Source: Anas platyrhynchos (Eukaryota > Chordata > Aves > Anseriformes > Anatidae). From it: a DNA stretch of 64,000 bases. The DNA lies in NCBI RefSeq assembly GCF_047663525.1, contig NC_092612.1, positions 5,985,501-6,049,500 on the forward strand, read 5' to 3'. Below the pieces are notes generated by a model. It made no database searches. It saw only the letters and a program-made list of their open reading frames with translations, and had not been told where the DNA came from. Of the stretch, positions 1-11,109 are shown piece after piece (the stretch's first letter is position 1; the number at the start of each line of letters is the position of its first letter). A program made the translations under genes and the position numbers.

Positions 1-170
1 TGTATGTCCAGCGTTACGAACAGAACTAATGATCAGCACTGAGCATATCACTCTGATGCAGGTTGGTGCCTCAAGGAGAACTCGTGTTCCTTCATAGAAT
101 GTTTTTCCATTTTTCTCCACTGTCTAGAGAAACATTGGCTGTTCCCCGCTTGCCCCTATGCCTTTTTTCT

Positions 171-668
171 CAGAGCAGCAGGTATAAGGAGACGGATGTG
201 TTTGCTTTTTTAGTGCAATGGCTTCAGAAGCAAGAGGGGAAAAAGCACTTTCTCTGGGAGCTGGAGAAGGTGTCCTAATCGCAGGAGAGGTTTCTAAATG
301 GCATATCTTTGCGAGGGCTTAAGACTCTGAAGAAAGAGGCTGCTTTTTTTCATTTCCAACACTGGCTGTTCTTCCTGAGCCCCGCCTTCTATTTTTGCAG
401 TCATAGGATATGTGAATGTAAATTTGTGGGAGAGAGGTAGAAAACTCTGTTTCAACTGGTGGTTTTTTCGGCTATGTGGGGAGACCAAATCGAGTGGTTT
501 TGAACCTTCTGGCTCTTATTCAGAGCAGCAGCATGTGGAGGGAGACAGATGTATTTGCTTTTTTAGTGCAATGGCTTCAGAAGCACGAGGGGAAAAAACA
601 CTTTCTCTGGGAGCTGGAGAAGGTGTCCTAATCACAGGAGAGGTTTCTAAATGGCATATCTTTGCAAG
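171..668 (+). repeat. Partial internal duplication upstream of the USP42-like exon
   Basis: About 145 bp at 171-314 is repeated at 521-668 with a few substitutions. Both copies begin with cagagcagca and run through a GCAATGGCTTCAGAAGCA-type stretch to a GGCATATCTTTGC end. The 206 bp between them recurs at about 3430-3640 and 5144-5354. This is intron or 5' flank of the USP42-like fragments. I see no convincing coding signal in 1-777, and the short frames there overlap one another on both strands. Confidence 0.75.
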
Positions 669-777
669 TGTTCCTGTAGTCCGGAGGTTTTTGTTTGTTT
701 GTTTGCCTTTGGAAGGTTTTACTGTTAATCTTCACATCCTTCAGCAGAAGTGAGAAATGTGATTTTATTTTGTGCAG

Positions 778-1870
778 TGTCGCGGACCCTCCGAAATCTA
801 CTGGGAATGATGAATACCTCGCAGAGTACCGATTTGATGACGGTGGAGACAAGGAGAAACCAAGAAGATCAAAAGAAAGTGACCTCATTTCAAAAGAAAA
901 CGTTTTGTACGCCAAAGAGCGTGGTGAGAAATTGCGGCAAACTTCCTCTCTCAAGTGTGACACTGAATGTAGCTCTAAAAAGCTTTCCTCCTCATCTATT
1001 GCAGAGAGATGCCAAGGTAGAAAGGACAAGACTAAAAACACTGAGAAAGAGCATTACCAAAGCAAGAGGGAACATGCTCCTAGTGAAGAGAAGGAGAGTC
1101 AAAAAGCAGGTCCTTCCAGCAAGAGGAGGTGTTCTCAGAGCGTGGAAGTTGTTGAGCAAAAGCGTCACAAGCAGGAGCACTGGGAGGGAAGCAGGTGCAG
1201 ATCTTTCCCTGGTGAAAGAAACAGCCCTGAGAATGGCAGAAGAGCAGTCAAATATTCAAAGTCCAGATCTGGCAGCGGAGGAAGATCAGAACAAGGTAGC
1301 AATAGATATTACCGATCCAAAGGGGAAAGAAGTTGGAGCAGAGAAAGATACTATCGAGATGAAGCACGGAGATGGGAAAGATGTAGCTATTCCAATGATT
1401 ACTATTCACCTCATGCGACAGGAGACAGTAGAGAGAGAAAGTTCTCTCACGGCGATGCAGCCTTTGACAAATGGACTGCAACTTACTACGGCAGGTCACA
1501 TAAGCATTATCATTACAAAAGTGGATGGCCTCACGGTTCCCTCTTGAGAGATGAAGATGTACGTCGCTTTAGCACACCCCGAGCAGACTTGCATCGTTGC
1601 TCGGTATCTCAGCAACATTCTGGAAGACATTCTCGTGAAAGACATGCGCTTCCACCTGTGTCAGCTCATTTGGAGAACTGTCGCCAGAAAAATGAAACAG
1701 AAGGAAACAGAAAAAGAAAATGTACCCGTGCAGAAGGTAGTGAAAGTGAAATAGAAAGGAAAGACAGAAAGATAGAAAAGGAGCTTTTAGGTGGTGAAAA
1801 AAATGCAAAAATATCACAGGTTCTAGAAGAAAAAGAAGTCTAAGGATAAACATGGAGAGAAGGATTCCAA
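778..1870 (+). pseudogene. USP42-like: USP42-like C-terminal exon, frameshifted
   Basis: A strong acceptor (TTTTGTGCAG) opens a 1.1-kb exon that ends at a consensus donor (CCAA/GTAAGC). Its frame, from VADPPKSTGND onward, is Lys/Arg/Ser/Glu-rich. The middle is rich in Tyr, Arg and His (for example SWSRERYYRDEARRWER), as in the disordered SR-like C-terminal region of the deubiquitinase USP42. The reading frame stops at 1841-1843 (EKEV then TAA), while a neighbouring frame carries SKDKHGEKDSK up to the donor. That phrase resembles the KSKDKH segment near the human USP42 C-terminus, so a frameshift near 1815-1830 is likely. No catalytic USP domain lies in the window, so this is at best a 3' gene fragment. 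The family call rests on composition and a few short motifs; another SR-rich protein remains possible. Confidence 0.55.
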
Positions 1871-1929
1871 GTAAGCAAGGATTCCAGCATACTCCGCATT
1901 TTTTATCCTAATTCTTTTCTGGGTGCTTC

Positions 1930-2020
1930 TCATGTATTCCTTTTTTTTTTTCTCCTTTTTTTTTTCTCCTTTTTTTTTCTTCTCTATTTTCTTCTTCTTT
2001 TTTTTTTTTTTTTTTTTTTG
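1930..2020. repeat. Poly-T/CT-rich tract in the USP42-like intron
   Basis: Runs of T interrupted by CTCC and CTTC, followed by an uninterrupted T run of about 20. The surrounding intron (1871-2430) shows nothing else recognisable. Confidence 0.9.
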
Positions 2021-2430
2021 TTCTGGTAGTTTCTAAGTTACTTAGATAGCATCAGCTGGCTGGGGATCATGTTGTTAGGTTGATCGGTGAAGATAGGAAA
2101 GCTATTGCTGAATTGTGTCAGAGCACTAGCTTTGGACCACATAGTTGGAAACACATCCGTACACCATTCTGGATTAGGTTAAAAGTTTTTTTCTGCTTGC
2201 ACGTATTCCAGAGCTAGCCATTGTTAATGATCTGTGTACAAACCAGGACCTATGGTCCTTCAATCTGAGGGCTTAAGTTTGCTACATCTAAAGTAAGTTG
2301 CGTGTGCACAAAGCACCACAAAATAGCTGACATGCTGCAAATCATCACCTGTGGTAAAATAAATAAAGTTTCATATAGGCAACAAGTGCCACATCTTTTT
2401 TTCTCTTTTAAACTTGCATGTTTCTTTCAG

Positions 2431-2741
2431 ACTTCACGATTTGTGTTTCTGTGCGCTCCACTTTGACAGTGCCAAACGCAAGCGTAAAAAAAGAAGAAAA
2501 AGGAGAAGAAAAAGAAGAAAAAAGAGAAACACCAGGAAAGTGAAGGGCTCCTTGGAACACTTAGATCCTCGTTTCCAGAAGATAACGCGGGAGAAGAAGG
2601 AAGAATCCCATCCTCCAGATGGCTCTTCATGTGAGCAATGCACAAGTGAGAGCAGTAAACAACCTTACAAGGAAGGGAAGCCTTCCAGTGCAGGCGAAAG
2701 CAAAAAATACAGCTCCGTCTCATCCAACGAGTGTATTAAAG
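2431..2741 (+). pseudogene. USP42-like: USP42-like Lys/Arg-rich exon
   Basis: The acceptor TTTCTTTCAG (an alternative AG lies at 2468-2469) and the donor AAAG/GTAAGC bound an exon whose frame has a run of about 20 Lys/Arg residues (AKRKRKKRRKRRRKR). It is followed by TRKVKGSLEHLDPRF and a polar tail. Human USP42 has a comparable poly-Lys block followed by an RHSRKSEDF-like phrase close to its C-terminus, and the exon order matches. The exon is open throughout but depends on the frameshifted exon at 778-1870. It is present once; the tandem copies to the right have lost it. Confidence 0.5.
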
Positions 2742-3895
2742 GTAAGCGGCCGCAGTGTGTCTGAGGAATTCCTTTTCTATTAATGTAGAGATTATTTCAA
2801 ACAGTCTTGAAGTGCTTGATGACTTAAGAGTCTGCTGAATATTAAAAAAAAAAAAAAGTTGATGGACTTTTTCTTTCCGTTTTTAAATGACCACTAGGAA
2901 AGAAGGCCTGAAATAAAGAGGTGAAAGGCAAATAGTTTTCATTTGGTGTGATGATTAAGTGGCAAACAAGAGGAAGAGTTGCAGGATCCCTTCTTAAATT
3001 CAGTCCAGCCAAGTAGGAAAAGTAAACGTGGACAGCTGTATCTTGGCAAAGAACATAGTAGGGAGCAAGGAGGTTTAGCAGTCAAGATGGAAGGTGATGC
3101 CATGAGGCTTACAGGCTAGTAATGTTCTAGTGAAACCCAGCCTTCCTAAAGAAGCCTGCCTGAATAATTCCTGTGAATAACAGACTGTGTTCAGCTATTT
3201 CCTAACATAGAAACGGTGCTGACTGCTTCTTCAGAGTAACATAAGTTAGTGATGCTACTGAAATAGTTGTGGTTCAGACGTAGATCTGATTTCTCCTAAG
3301 CACGCTGAATTCACAGCTGTTGATCCTCCAGAGGAGGCTTTGCAATTGAACACCTGGAGAATAGGTAAATTTCCCGCTGTTGTTCTCCTCTCCTCTTGTT
3401 TTGTTTTGTTCTGTTTTCCTAGTAGCATAGGCTTAAGACTCTGAAGAAAGAGGCTGCTTTTTTTCATTTCCAACACTGGCTGTTCTTCCTGAGCCCCGCC
3501 TTCTATTTTTGCAGTCACAGGATATGTGAATGTAAATTCTTGGGAGAGAGGTAGAAAACTCTGTTTCAACTGGTGTCTTTTTCGGCTATGTTGGGAGACC
3601 AAATAGGGTGGTTTTGAATCTTCTGGCTCTTATTCAGAGCAGCAGCATGTGGAGGGAGACAGATGCGTTTGCTTTTTTAGTGCAATGGCTTCAGAAGCAA
3701 GAGGGGAAAAAACACTTTCTCTGGGAGCTGGAGAAGGTGTCCTAATCGCAGGAGAGGTTTCTACATGGCATATCTTTCTTTGCGAGTGTTCCTGTAGTCC
3801 GGAGGTTTTTGTTTGTTTGTTTGCCTTTGGAAGGTTTTACTGTTAATCTTCACGTCCTTCAGCAGAAGTGAGAAATGTGATTTTATTTTGTGCAG

Positions 3896-4295
3896 TGTCA
3901 CGGACCCTCTGAAATCTACTGGGAATGATGAATACCTCGCAGAGTACCGATTTGATGACGGTGGAGACAAGGAGAAACCAAGAAGATCAAAAGAAGGTGA
4001 CCTCATTTCAAAAGAAAACGTTTTGTACGGCAAAGAGTCTTCTGAGCCTGGTGAGAAATTGCGGCAAACTTCCTCTCTCAAGTGTGACACTGAATGTAGC
4101 TCTAAAAAGCTTTCCTCCTCATCTATTGCAGAGAGATGCCAAGGTAGAAAGGACAAGACTAAAAACACTGAGAAAGAGCATTACCAAAGCAAGAGGGAAC
4201 ATGCTCCTAGTGAAGAGAAGGAGAGTCAAAAAGCAGGTCCTTCCAGCAAGAGAAGGATCAACTTGAATACAAAGAATACAAACTTGAGCTCCTGA
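3896..4295 (+). pseudogene. USP42-like: Truncated USP42-like exon, copy A
   Basis: Same acceptor and opening frame as the exon at 778, but with an in-frame four-residue insertion (SSEP) near position 4040. Homology to the parent exon ends at about 4250. The frame then runs into unrelated sequence and stops at 4293-4295, with no donor at the parental position. It is a non-functional fragment. Confidence 0.7.
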
Positions 4296-5609
4296 TGGGC
4301 TTCATGCTGAACTCTGTGCTGTTCTTGTCCTACTCTTGGTCTGTCCATAGATACTATGGTTTAAATCCAAATAGAATCATGCGATGAGGAAGATGTATCT
4401 GCAACAAATTCAACATCTAAAATCAAAGTTTACATTTTCCGTGATTTTCTTCCTGAGCAGAAGTTTGGAGTACTCCTTTTCTATTAATGTAGAGATTATT
4501 TCAAACAGTCTTGAAGTGCTTGATGACTTAACAGTCTGCAGGTTTATTATCAAATCCAAAAAAAACCCGACTTGGTAGACTATTTTTTTCCCAGTTTTGC
4601 ATGACCACTAGGAAAGAAGGCCTGAAATAAAGAGGTGAAAGGCAAATAGTTTTCATTTGGTGTGATGATTAAGTGTCCAACAAGAGGAAGAGTTGCAAGA
4701 TCGCTTCTTATATTCAGTCCAGCCAAGTAGGAAAAGTAAACGTGGACAGCTGTATCTTGGCAAAGAACATAGTAGGGAGCAAGGAGGTTTAGCAGTCAAG
4801 ATGGAAGGTGATGCCATGAGGCTTACAGGCTAGTAATGTTCTAGTGAAACCCAGCCTTCCTAAAGAAGCCTGCCTGAATAATTCCTGTGAATAACAGACT
4901 GTGTTCAGCTATTTCCTAACATAGAAACGGTGCTGACTGCTTCTTCAGAGTAACATAAGTTAGTGATGCTACTGAAATAGTTGTGGTTCAGACGTAGATC
5001 TGATTTCTCCTAAGCACGCTGAATTCACAGCTGTTGATCCTCCAGAGGAGGCTTTGCAATTGAACACCTGGAGAATAGGTAAATTTCCCGCTGTTGTTCT
5101 CCTCTCCTCTTGTTTTGTTTTGTTCTGTTTTCCTAGTAGCATAGGCTTAAGACTCTGAAGAAAGAGGCTGCTTTTTTTCATTTCCAACACTGGCTGTTCT
5201 TCCTGAGCCCCGCCTTCTATTTTTGCAGTCACAGGATATGTGAATGTAAATTCTTGGGAGAGAGGTAGAAAACTCTGTTTCAACTGGTGTCTTTTTCGGC
5301 TATGTTGGGAGACCAAATAGGGTGGTTTTGAATCTTCTGGCTCTTATTCAGAGCAGCAGCATGTGGAGGGAGACAGATGCGTTTGCTTTTTTAGTGCAAT
5401 GGCTTCAGAAGCAAGAGGGGAAAAAACACTTTCTCTGGGAGCTGGAGAAGGTGTCCTAATCGCAGGAGAGGTTTCTACATGGCATATCTTTCTTTGCGAG
5501 TGTTCCTGTAGTCCGGAGGTTTTTGTTTGTTTGTTTGCCTTTGGAAGGTTTTACTGTTAATCTTCACGTCCTTCAGCAGAAGTGAGAAATGTGATTTTAT
5601 TTTGTGCAG

Positions 5610-6009
5610 TGTCACGGACCCTCTGAAATCTACTGGGAATGATGAATACCTCGCAGAGTACCGATTTGATGACGGTGGAGACAAGGAGAAACCAAGAAGA
5701 TCAAAAGAAGGTGACCTCATTTCAAAAGAAAACGTTTTGTACGGCAAAGAGTCTTCTGAGCCTGGTGAGAAATTGCGGCAAACTTCCTCTCTCAAGTGTG
5801 ACACTGAATGTAGCTCTAAAAAGCTTTCCTCCTCATCTATTGCAGAGAGATGCCAAGGTAGAAAGGACAAGACTAAAAACACTGAGAAAGAGCATTACCA
5901 AAGCAAGAGGGAACATGCTCCTAGTGAAGAGAAGGAGAGTCAAAAAGCAGGTCCTTCCAGCAAGAGAAGGATCAACTTGAATACAAAGAATACAAACTTG
6001 AGCTCCTGA
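5610..6009 (+). pseudogene. USP42-like: Truncated USP42-like exon, copy B
   Basis: Tandem duplicate of copy A, 1714 bp downstream. I found no difference in the encoded frame, including the SSEP insertion and the terminal stop. Confidence 0.7.
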
Positions 6010-6579
6010 TGGGCTTCATGCTGAACTCTGTGCTGTTCTTGTCCTACTCTTGGTCTGTCCATAGATACTATGGTTTAAATCCAAATAGAATCATGCGATG
6101 AGGAAGATGTATCTGCAACAAATTCAACATCTAAAATCAAAGTTTACATTTTCCGTGATTTTCTTCCTGAGCAGAAGTTTGGAGTACTCCTTTTCTATTA
6201 ATGTAGAGATTATTTCAAACAGTCTTGAAGTGCTTGATGACTTAACAGTCTGCAGGTTTATTATCAAATCCAAAAAAAACCCGACTTGGTAGACTATTTT
6301 TTTCCCAGTTTTGCATGACCACTAGGAAAGAAGGCCTGAAATAAAGAGGTGAAAGGCAAATAGTTTTCATTTGGTGTGATGATTAAGTGTCCAACAAGAG
6401 GAAGAGTTGCAAGATCGCTTCTTATATTCAGTCCAGCCAAGTAGGAAAAGTAAACGTGGACAGCTGTATCTTGGCAAAGAACATAGTAGGGAGCAAGGAG
6501 GTTTAGCAGTCAAGATGGAAGGTGATGCCATGAGGCTTACAGGCTAGTAATGTTCTAGTGAAACCCAGCCTTCCTAAAG

Positions 6580-7496
6580 AAAAAAGAGCTTTTCTCCCAG
6601 AGAAAGAGAGACAGACAGACAGACAGACAGAACAAAAGGGCGCCGGGGCCCTTTTGGAGCTATCTGGAGCTGGCTGTTGTCTGGACTGTTCTCACAGACG
6701 CCATCCCTGCAGGCCCCTGCTACCAAACCCTTGCCACGTAAATCCGATCGAAGTGTATGCAGCAATTACAAAGCCGCTGTGCTTTGGGCTGTCATGATCC
6801 TCCTGCAAGTGCAGGGGAGGTGCAGGGTTGCTTTGCATTTCCAAAAGGAGGAAGAAAGCCTCCAACCCCACTGGACCTCAGCCACTTGCAGGATCCAAGC
6901 AACGCTCCCCACCTTCAGTTATCTCCCTCCCATGCACACAGTGGGAGCAAGGTTGAACAAGCACATTTTTGAAAATGTTTATCTTAATGAAGAATAAAAG
7001 AAGTCTACAACACCCAATCCCTCTGTGCACCCAAGGCAAAAATCGTGGACTATTCTGCCTCAACACTATTTTCAGACCCAATTTGTAAAGTCATCTAGCA
7101 GAGGATTTCTCTCTTGTTCACTCACTAGCTTAGTAGAGCACCAGTTTACATAGGTGCTGGAGCAGATTCCTCAACCATCTGAAGGGACTTGATCCCAGAA
7201 AAGTTCAAAACTGCAGATGACTCATGATTTTGTGGTGAAGCATCTATTAAATGAGAGCTGTTCCGCTTAGGGCACAGTGAGACAATGTGAGAAGAACCCT
7301 GTATCTCACTGATTGAGGCTTTATAACTCTACAGAATTGTCAGTCAACAATAAATGGAAAGTGCAGGAGATATGTTCTTTCTTCCTCCTTTCCCTGCCAT
7401 AAATTAGCAGAGACATAGGTTCAGAGCCTCACAGAAGAAGGATTTGAAGCCAGGCTCTCCACAGTCTGCACCACTGCCTTCCTGACGGCTTTTGAC
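6580..7496. other. Unassigned stretch
   Basis: Homology to the tandem unit breaks off at about 6580 within aaagaa. A short (ACAG)n tract follows at about 6609-6630, then a GC-richer patch. Frames of 60-106 codons on both strands overlap each other and lack codon or splice support, so I call no gene. Confidence 0.6.
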
Positions 7497-7630
7497 TATT
7501 TTAATTAATTTTATTATTTTATTTTATTTTATTTTATTTTATTTTATTTTATTTTATTTTATTTTATTTTATTTTATTTTATTTTATTTTATTTTATTTT
7601 ATTTTATTTTATTTTATTATTTTATTTACT
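7497..7630. repeat. (ATTTT)n microsatellite
   Basis: More than 20 near-perfect pentanucleotide repeats, degenerating at both ends into AT-rich sequence. This may be the expanded A-tail remnant of an old retroelement, but no body is visible beside it. Confidence 0.97.
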
Positions 7631-7817
7631 TTATTACTATTATTCTTCTTATTTTTCTGGATGGTGTCTAAGTCTTGGGGGGGAAGAACCAACTGTGGGA
7701 GGAGGGAATGCTACTACTGTCTGTGACAGTGGTGATTTCTGGACAGTGTTAGCAACAGAGCTTCTGCAGAGAAGAGAAAATGACAGGCAGTCTGTCTTGT
7801 TATTCCATGTACTGAGT

Positions 7818-7865
7818 ACTGAGTGCAGTTTTGGGCTCCACAGTATAAGAAAAAGTATAAGAACA
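7818..7865 (+). mobile_element. Short CR1 LINE relic
   Basis: The phrase gagtgcagttttgggctcc followed by acagtataagaa resembles the internal CR1 segment that reads roughly GTCCAGTTCTGGGCCCCTCA-TACAAGAA. It is only about 45 bp, and no other CR1 segment continues on either side. Confidence 0.45.
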
Positions 7866-7869
7866 AACC

Positions 7870-8555
7870 AGTGCACTGTGATAAAGAGAGTTTAATAGGG
7901 TACAAAAGGAATAAAAACAAACAAAATAAGAAATGAGAATATTGATAATTTATAATGTATCATAGAATCATAGAAGCATAGAATATCCTGAGTTGGAAGG
8001 GACCCTTAAGGATCATCAAGTCCAACTCTTGACACCGCACAGGTCTACCCAAAAGTTCAGCCCATGTGACTAAGTGCACAGTCCAATCTCTTCTTAAATT
8101 CAGACAGGCTCGGTGCAGTGACCACTTCCCTGGGGAGCCCGTTCCAGTGTGCAACCACCCTCTCTGTGAAGAACCCCCTCCTGATGTCAAGCCTAAATTT
8201 CCCCTGCCTCAGCTTAACCCCGTTCCCGTGGGTCCTGTCGCTGGTGTTAATGGAGAAAAGGTCTCCTGCCTCTCGACACCCCCTTACGAGTATAAAATAT
8301 ATAAATATTGTTTAATTAATAATATTAAATACTTATCATTTTATAATAATGAAACAATGCCATACTGTACAACACAGTCAATAAAGTGGATTTAATTAAA
8401 TAAATAATAAAACCCAGGAAATTAAATAAAATTTAAAAATGTAAATTTAATACAAATAAAACCCATTTTTCCCATCCCAATGAGTTCCTATCCCCATCAT
8501 CACTTCCCATCCCACTGATCATTTCCTATCCCAATAACCTCCCAGTTCTGATCCC
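7870..8555. repeat. Segmental duplication, copy 1 (interrupted by CR1)
   Basis: The block begins gcactgtgataaagagag, continues through an AT-rich section and ends at cagttctgatccc. It matches 8897-9395 closely. A CR1 insertion at 7961-8289 splits this copy only. It holds one unit of the 49-bp AT-rich repeat that is expanded in copy 2. Confidence 0.9.
7961..8289 (-). mobile_element. CR1 LINE, 5'-truncated 3' end
   Basis: The left end (catagaatcatagaagcata) is the reverse complement of the CR1 3' terminus, which carries ATTCTATGATTCTATG repeats. It is followed by the reverse complement of the GGGTCCCTTCCAACT-type sequence and the rest of the conserved 3' region. The element is on the minus strand, about 330 bp long and without ORF2. 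Comparison with the uninterrupted duplicate gives a precise insertion point, with GTAT at both ends as a possible 4-bp target duplication. Confidence 0.95.
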
Positions 8556-8896
8556 AAGGCTGAATTCCCAACTCCCACCCAGCCATCCATCCAGCCATGC
8601 ACCCATTTTCTGCCGTCCGTGCTGGCCATGCCCACATCCATGCCCGGCCTGAGCATGGGCAGCGGAAGCGGGCTGCATGAAATAACTGAACATGAAATTA
8701 TGAAATAACATGAAATAATAAATAAGGTAACTTAATTGTTGCTGTTGTTAACATTGCTTCATGACAACAGATGCAAACATGGATCTTGAGTTGAGGGCAA
8801 AGGTGACCTTGGATCTGAAGCACACAGGCATTCACTAATGTCCCCCCATCCGGAGTGAATCCACAACGACTCGGAAGGAAAACTAAAGTCCAAAGC
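8556..8896. other. Unassigned spacer between duplicate copies
   Basis: A low-complexity ccatccatcc stretch and AT-rich DNA. I see no supported gene. Confidence 0.5.
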
Positions 8897-9395
8897 AGTG
8901 CACTGGGATAAAGAGAGTTTAATAGGGTAGAAAAGGAATAAAAACAAACAAAATTAGAAATGAGAATATTGATAATTTATAATGTATAAAATATGTAAAT
9001 ATTGTTTAATTAATAATAGTAAATACTTATCATTTTCTAATAATGAAACAATGCCATACTGTACAACACAGTCAATAAAGTGGATTTAATGAAATAAATA
9101 ATACAACCAGTAAATTAAATAAAATTTTAAAATGTAAATTTAATAAAAATAAAACTCAGTAAATTAAATAAAATTTAAAAATGTAAATTTAATAAAAATA
9201 AAACTCAGTAATTTAAATAAAATTTAAAAATGTAAATTTAATACAAATAAAACCCAGTAAATTAAATAAAATTTAAAAATGTAAATTTAATACAAATAAA
9301 ACCCATTTTTCCCGTGCCAATGAGTTCCTATCCCCATCATCACTTCCCATCCCACTGATCATTTCCTATCCCAACAACGTCCCAGTTCTGATCCC
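8897..9395. repeat. Segmental duplication, copy 2 (no CR1)
   Basis: Duplicate of 7870-8555. At the site where copy 1 has CR1, this copy reads straight through (ataatgtataaaatatgtaa). It therefore shows the pre-insertion state. Confidence 0.9.
9111..9304. repeat. 49-bp AT-rich minisatellite, four units
   Basis: Four head-to-tail units begin TAAATTAAATAAAATTT, at 9111, 9160, 9209 and 9258, with few substitutions between them. The duplicate at 8417-8464 has a single unit, so the expansion happened in this copy only. Confidence 0.93.
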
Positions 9396-9829
9396 CTCGG
9401 TGTCCCAGTGCAAGAAGAGCTGCAGGCAGAGGCCTTGCTGAGTGAGCACCTAAGGAGAGGAATGTAATCCAGAAGGCAGCAAAGAAGAGCAATGCCCCGA
9501 AAAAAGAGCTAAGTCTTGTCTCTCAGCCCTTTGGTGTCCCAAGCAGCAGTTGCCATGGGCAAGCTTTCCCAGCCCAGCTGCTGCCAGCATCCCCCCAGCT
9601 TGCCATTGCCACCTTCCTGGGTGAGGCGCGCGCGCATTTGCCATTGGCATTTGCCGTTGCCCATCCCTGAGAGTGGCAAGCAGTGCGTAGGTCCAGCACG
9701 AGAGAGGGGAGAGGGCAAGCGAGAGGGGCAAGGGCTGAGGAGCGTGGCTGAAGCTGGAGCAGGCGCCTGCAGAGGTCTCTGTGCCTGCCTGGGTGCTGCG
9801 GGGGCCGTCGAGGAGAAGCCCGAGGTCGG

Positions 9830-10998
9830 TCACGGGTAGCCGTAAGAGTAGGCTCTGGCGTGGTCCTTCTGCCGCTGCTCGAAGAATTGCCCGGGGCCGA
9901 TCCTCATGTGGTGGGTCGCCCGCTGCCGCTCCTCCTGGGCCAGCTTCTTGAGGCGCTCCCGCTCGGGACGCTGCTGCGGCGTGATGGGCACCGACGACTC
10001 CTGCTCCTCCAGCGGTGTGGGCGCTGCGTCGCCGCCCGCCCAGGGCCCCACGCAGGGCACGTAGTCCCCGCGGGGCTGCGCCGGACGCTGCAGCGTGCGC
10101 GGCTGCGTGGGCAGAGCCGTGGGCAGTCCCCTCCAGAGCGGGGGGCTCTGGAGGGGACTGCGAGGGGGACTGGGCAGGGCTCTCCTGAGGGCTGGGAGAA
10201 GTTGAGGCCTCTTGAGGGGAGCCAAGGGAGGCTGGGGCAGGGTTCTCTTGTGGGCAGGGATGAATTCCTGCTGGGGGGGCCTTTTGGGGAGAGGCTTGGG
10301 CATGGGTCTCCTGCGGGCAGGGTCGGGGGGGCTCTGGAGGGGACTCAGGCGAGGCTTGGGCAGGGCTCTCCTGAGGGCAGTGAGGAAATCAGGGTCGGGG
10401 GGGCTCTGGACGGGAGCCTGGGGAGGCTGGGGCAGGGGTCTCTTGCGGGCAGGGAGGCAGTCAGGGTCGGGGCGCCTCTTGAGGGGAGCCAAGGGAGGCT
10501 GGGGCAGGGTTCTCCTGCGGGCAGGGATGAATTCCTGCTGGGGGGGCCTTTTGGGCAGGGCTCTCCTGAGCTGGGGCCGGGCTGCAGGCTTGAGGGGGGA
10601 GCTGAGTGGCGGCACAGCAGCTGCAGGGGGCTGCAGCGCCCGCCCAGCCTGCACCTTGTCGGGGTGCAGCCCAGGGCTTGAGGGGACCTCACCCAGCGCT
10701 CTGGTGGCTGCCAGTCCCTGTGTGCTGGGCTCCTCGATGTCCTCGCAGAGGTCGGGCAGCTGTGAGAGGAAGTGCTTGAGGACAGGACTGCTGGGGACAG
10801 CGGCGAAGGCATCCACGGCATCGAGGCAGCTGAGCAGCTCCTCCAAGCCGGAGCTGTCCAGGTCGGCCGGGAGCTGGTCCTGCAGGTGCTGCAGCTGCTG
10901 GCTGTCCCCTGCCAGCTGGGGAAAGGCCTCGGCGAAGGCATCGGGGCCCAGCTCCAGCAGCTCCAGGGGCTCCTCAGGCACCTCTGCAAGTGTCGCCG
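9830..10998 (-). CDS. Last coding exon of an unrecognised proline-rich protein
   Basis: I do not recognise this gene. On the minus strand a good acceptor (GCTTTTTCCTCAG, AG at 11000-10999) opens a 1.17-kb exon ending in TGA at 9832-9830. The first part is acidic and Leu-rich, with LELLELGPDAF and LEELLSCLDAVDAF, which look like amphipathic activation or docking helices. The centre is an imperfect proline-rich repeat block. The C-terminus is a charged helix (ERERLKKLAQEERQRATHH) followed by an aromatic tail ending YSYGYP. The unspliced frame is also open through the short upstream intron, which is 111 nt, a multiple of three. The layout suggests a nuclear transcriptional cofactor, but that is inference only. 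No polyadenylation signal was obvious downstream. Confidence 0.7.
10110..10560 (-). repeat. In-frame proline-rich coding minisatellite
   Basis: Imperfect units of about 60-80 bp encode variants of PARRRTLPQPPLAPLKRPDP and ALRRALPKPPQSPPDP. PQQEFIPA appears twice, at about 10260 and 10530 (plus-strand ggatgaattcctgctggggg). Unit lengths keep the frame, so copy number can vary without breaking the protein. Confidence 0.85.
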
Positions 10999-11109
10999 CT
11001 GAGGAAAAAGCAAGCCAATGCAATCCCCCAAGCATCCCCCGCTGCCAGCTTTGCCATGGCTCCTGGGTGTGGGGCGCCCAGCGGCCGGCTGGGCCAGCCC
11101 CAAACTCAC

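Larger units (their letters stand above)
2905..6579 (+). repeat. 1,714-bp tandem duplication carrying truncated USP42-like exons
   Basis: The unit at about 2905-4618 is followed directly by 4619-6332, with a partial third start at 6333-6579. From about 3001 onward the two units look identical at a constant offset of 1714; a handful of differences are confined to the first 100 bp. Relative to the block at about 315-2900, both units have lost the 3' part of the large exon and the Lys-rich exon (roughly 1126-2770). These are replaced by about 215 bp (4253-4467) of unrelated sequence. The deletion therefore preceded the tandem duplication. Confidence 0.92.
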
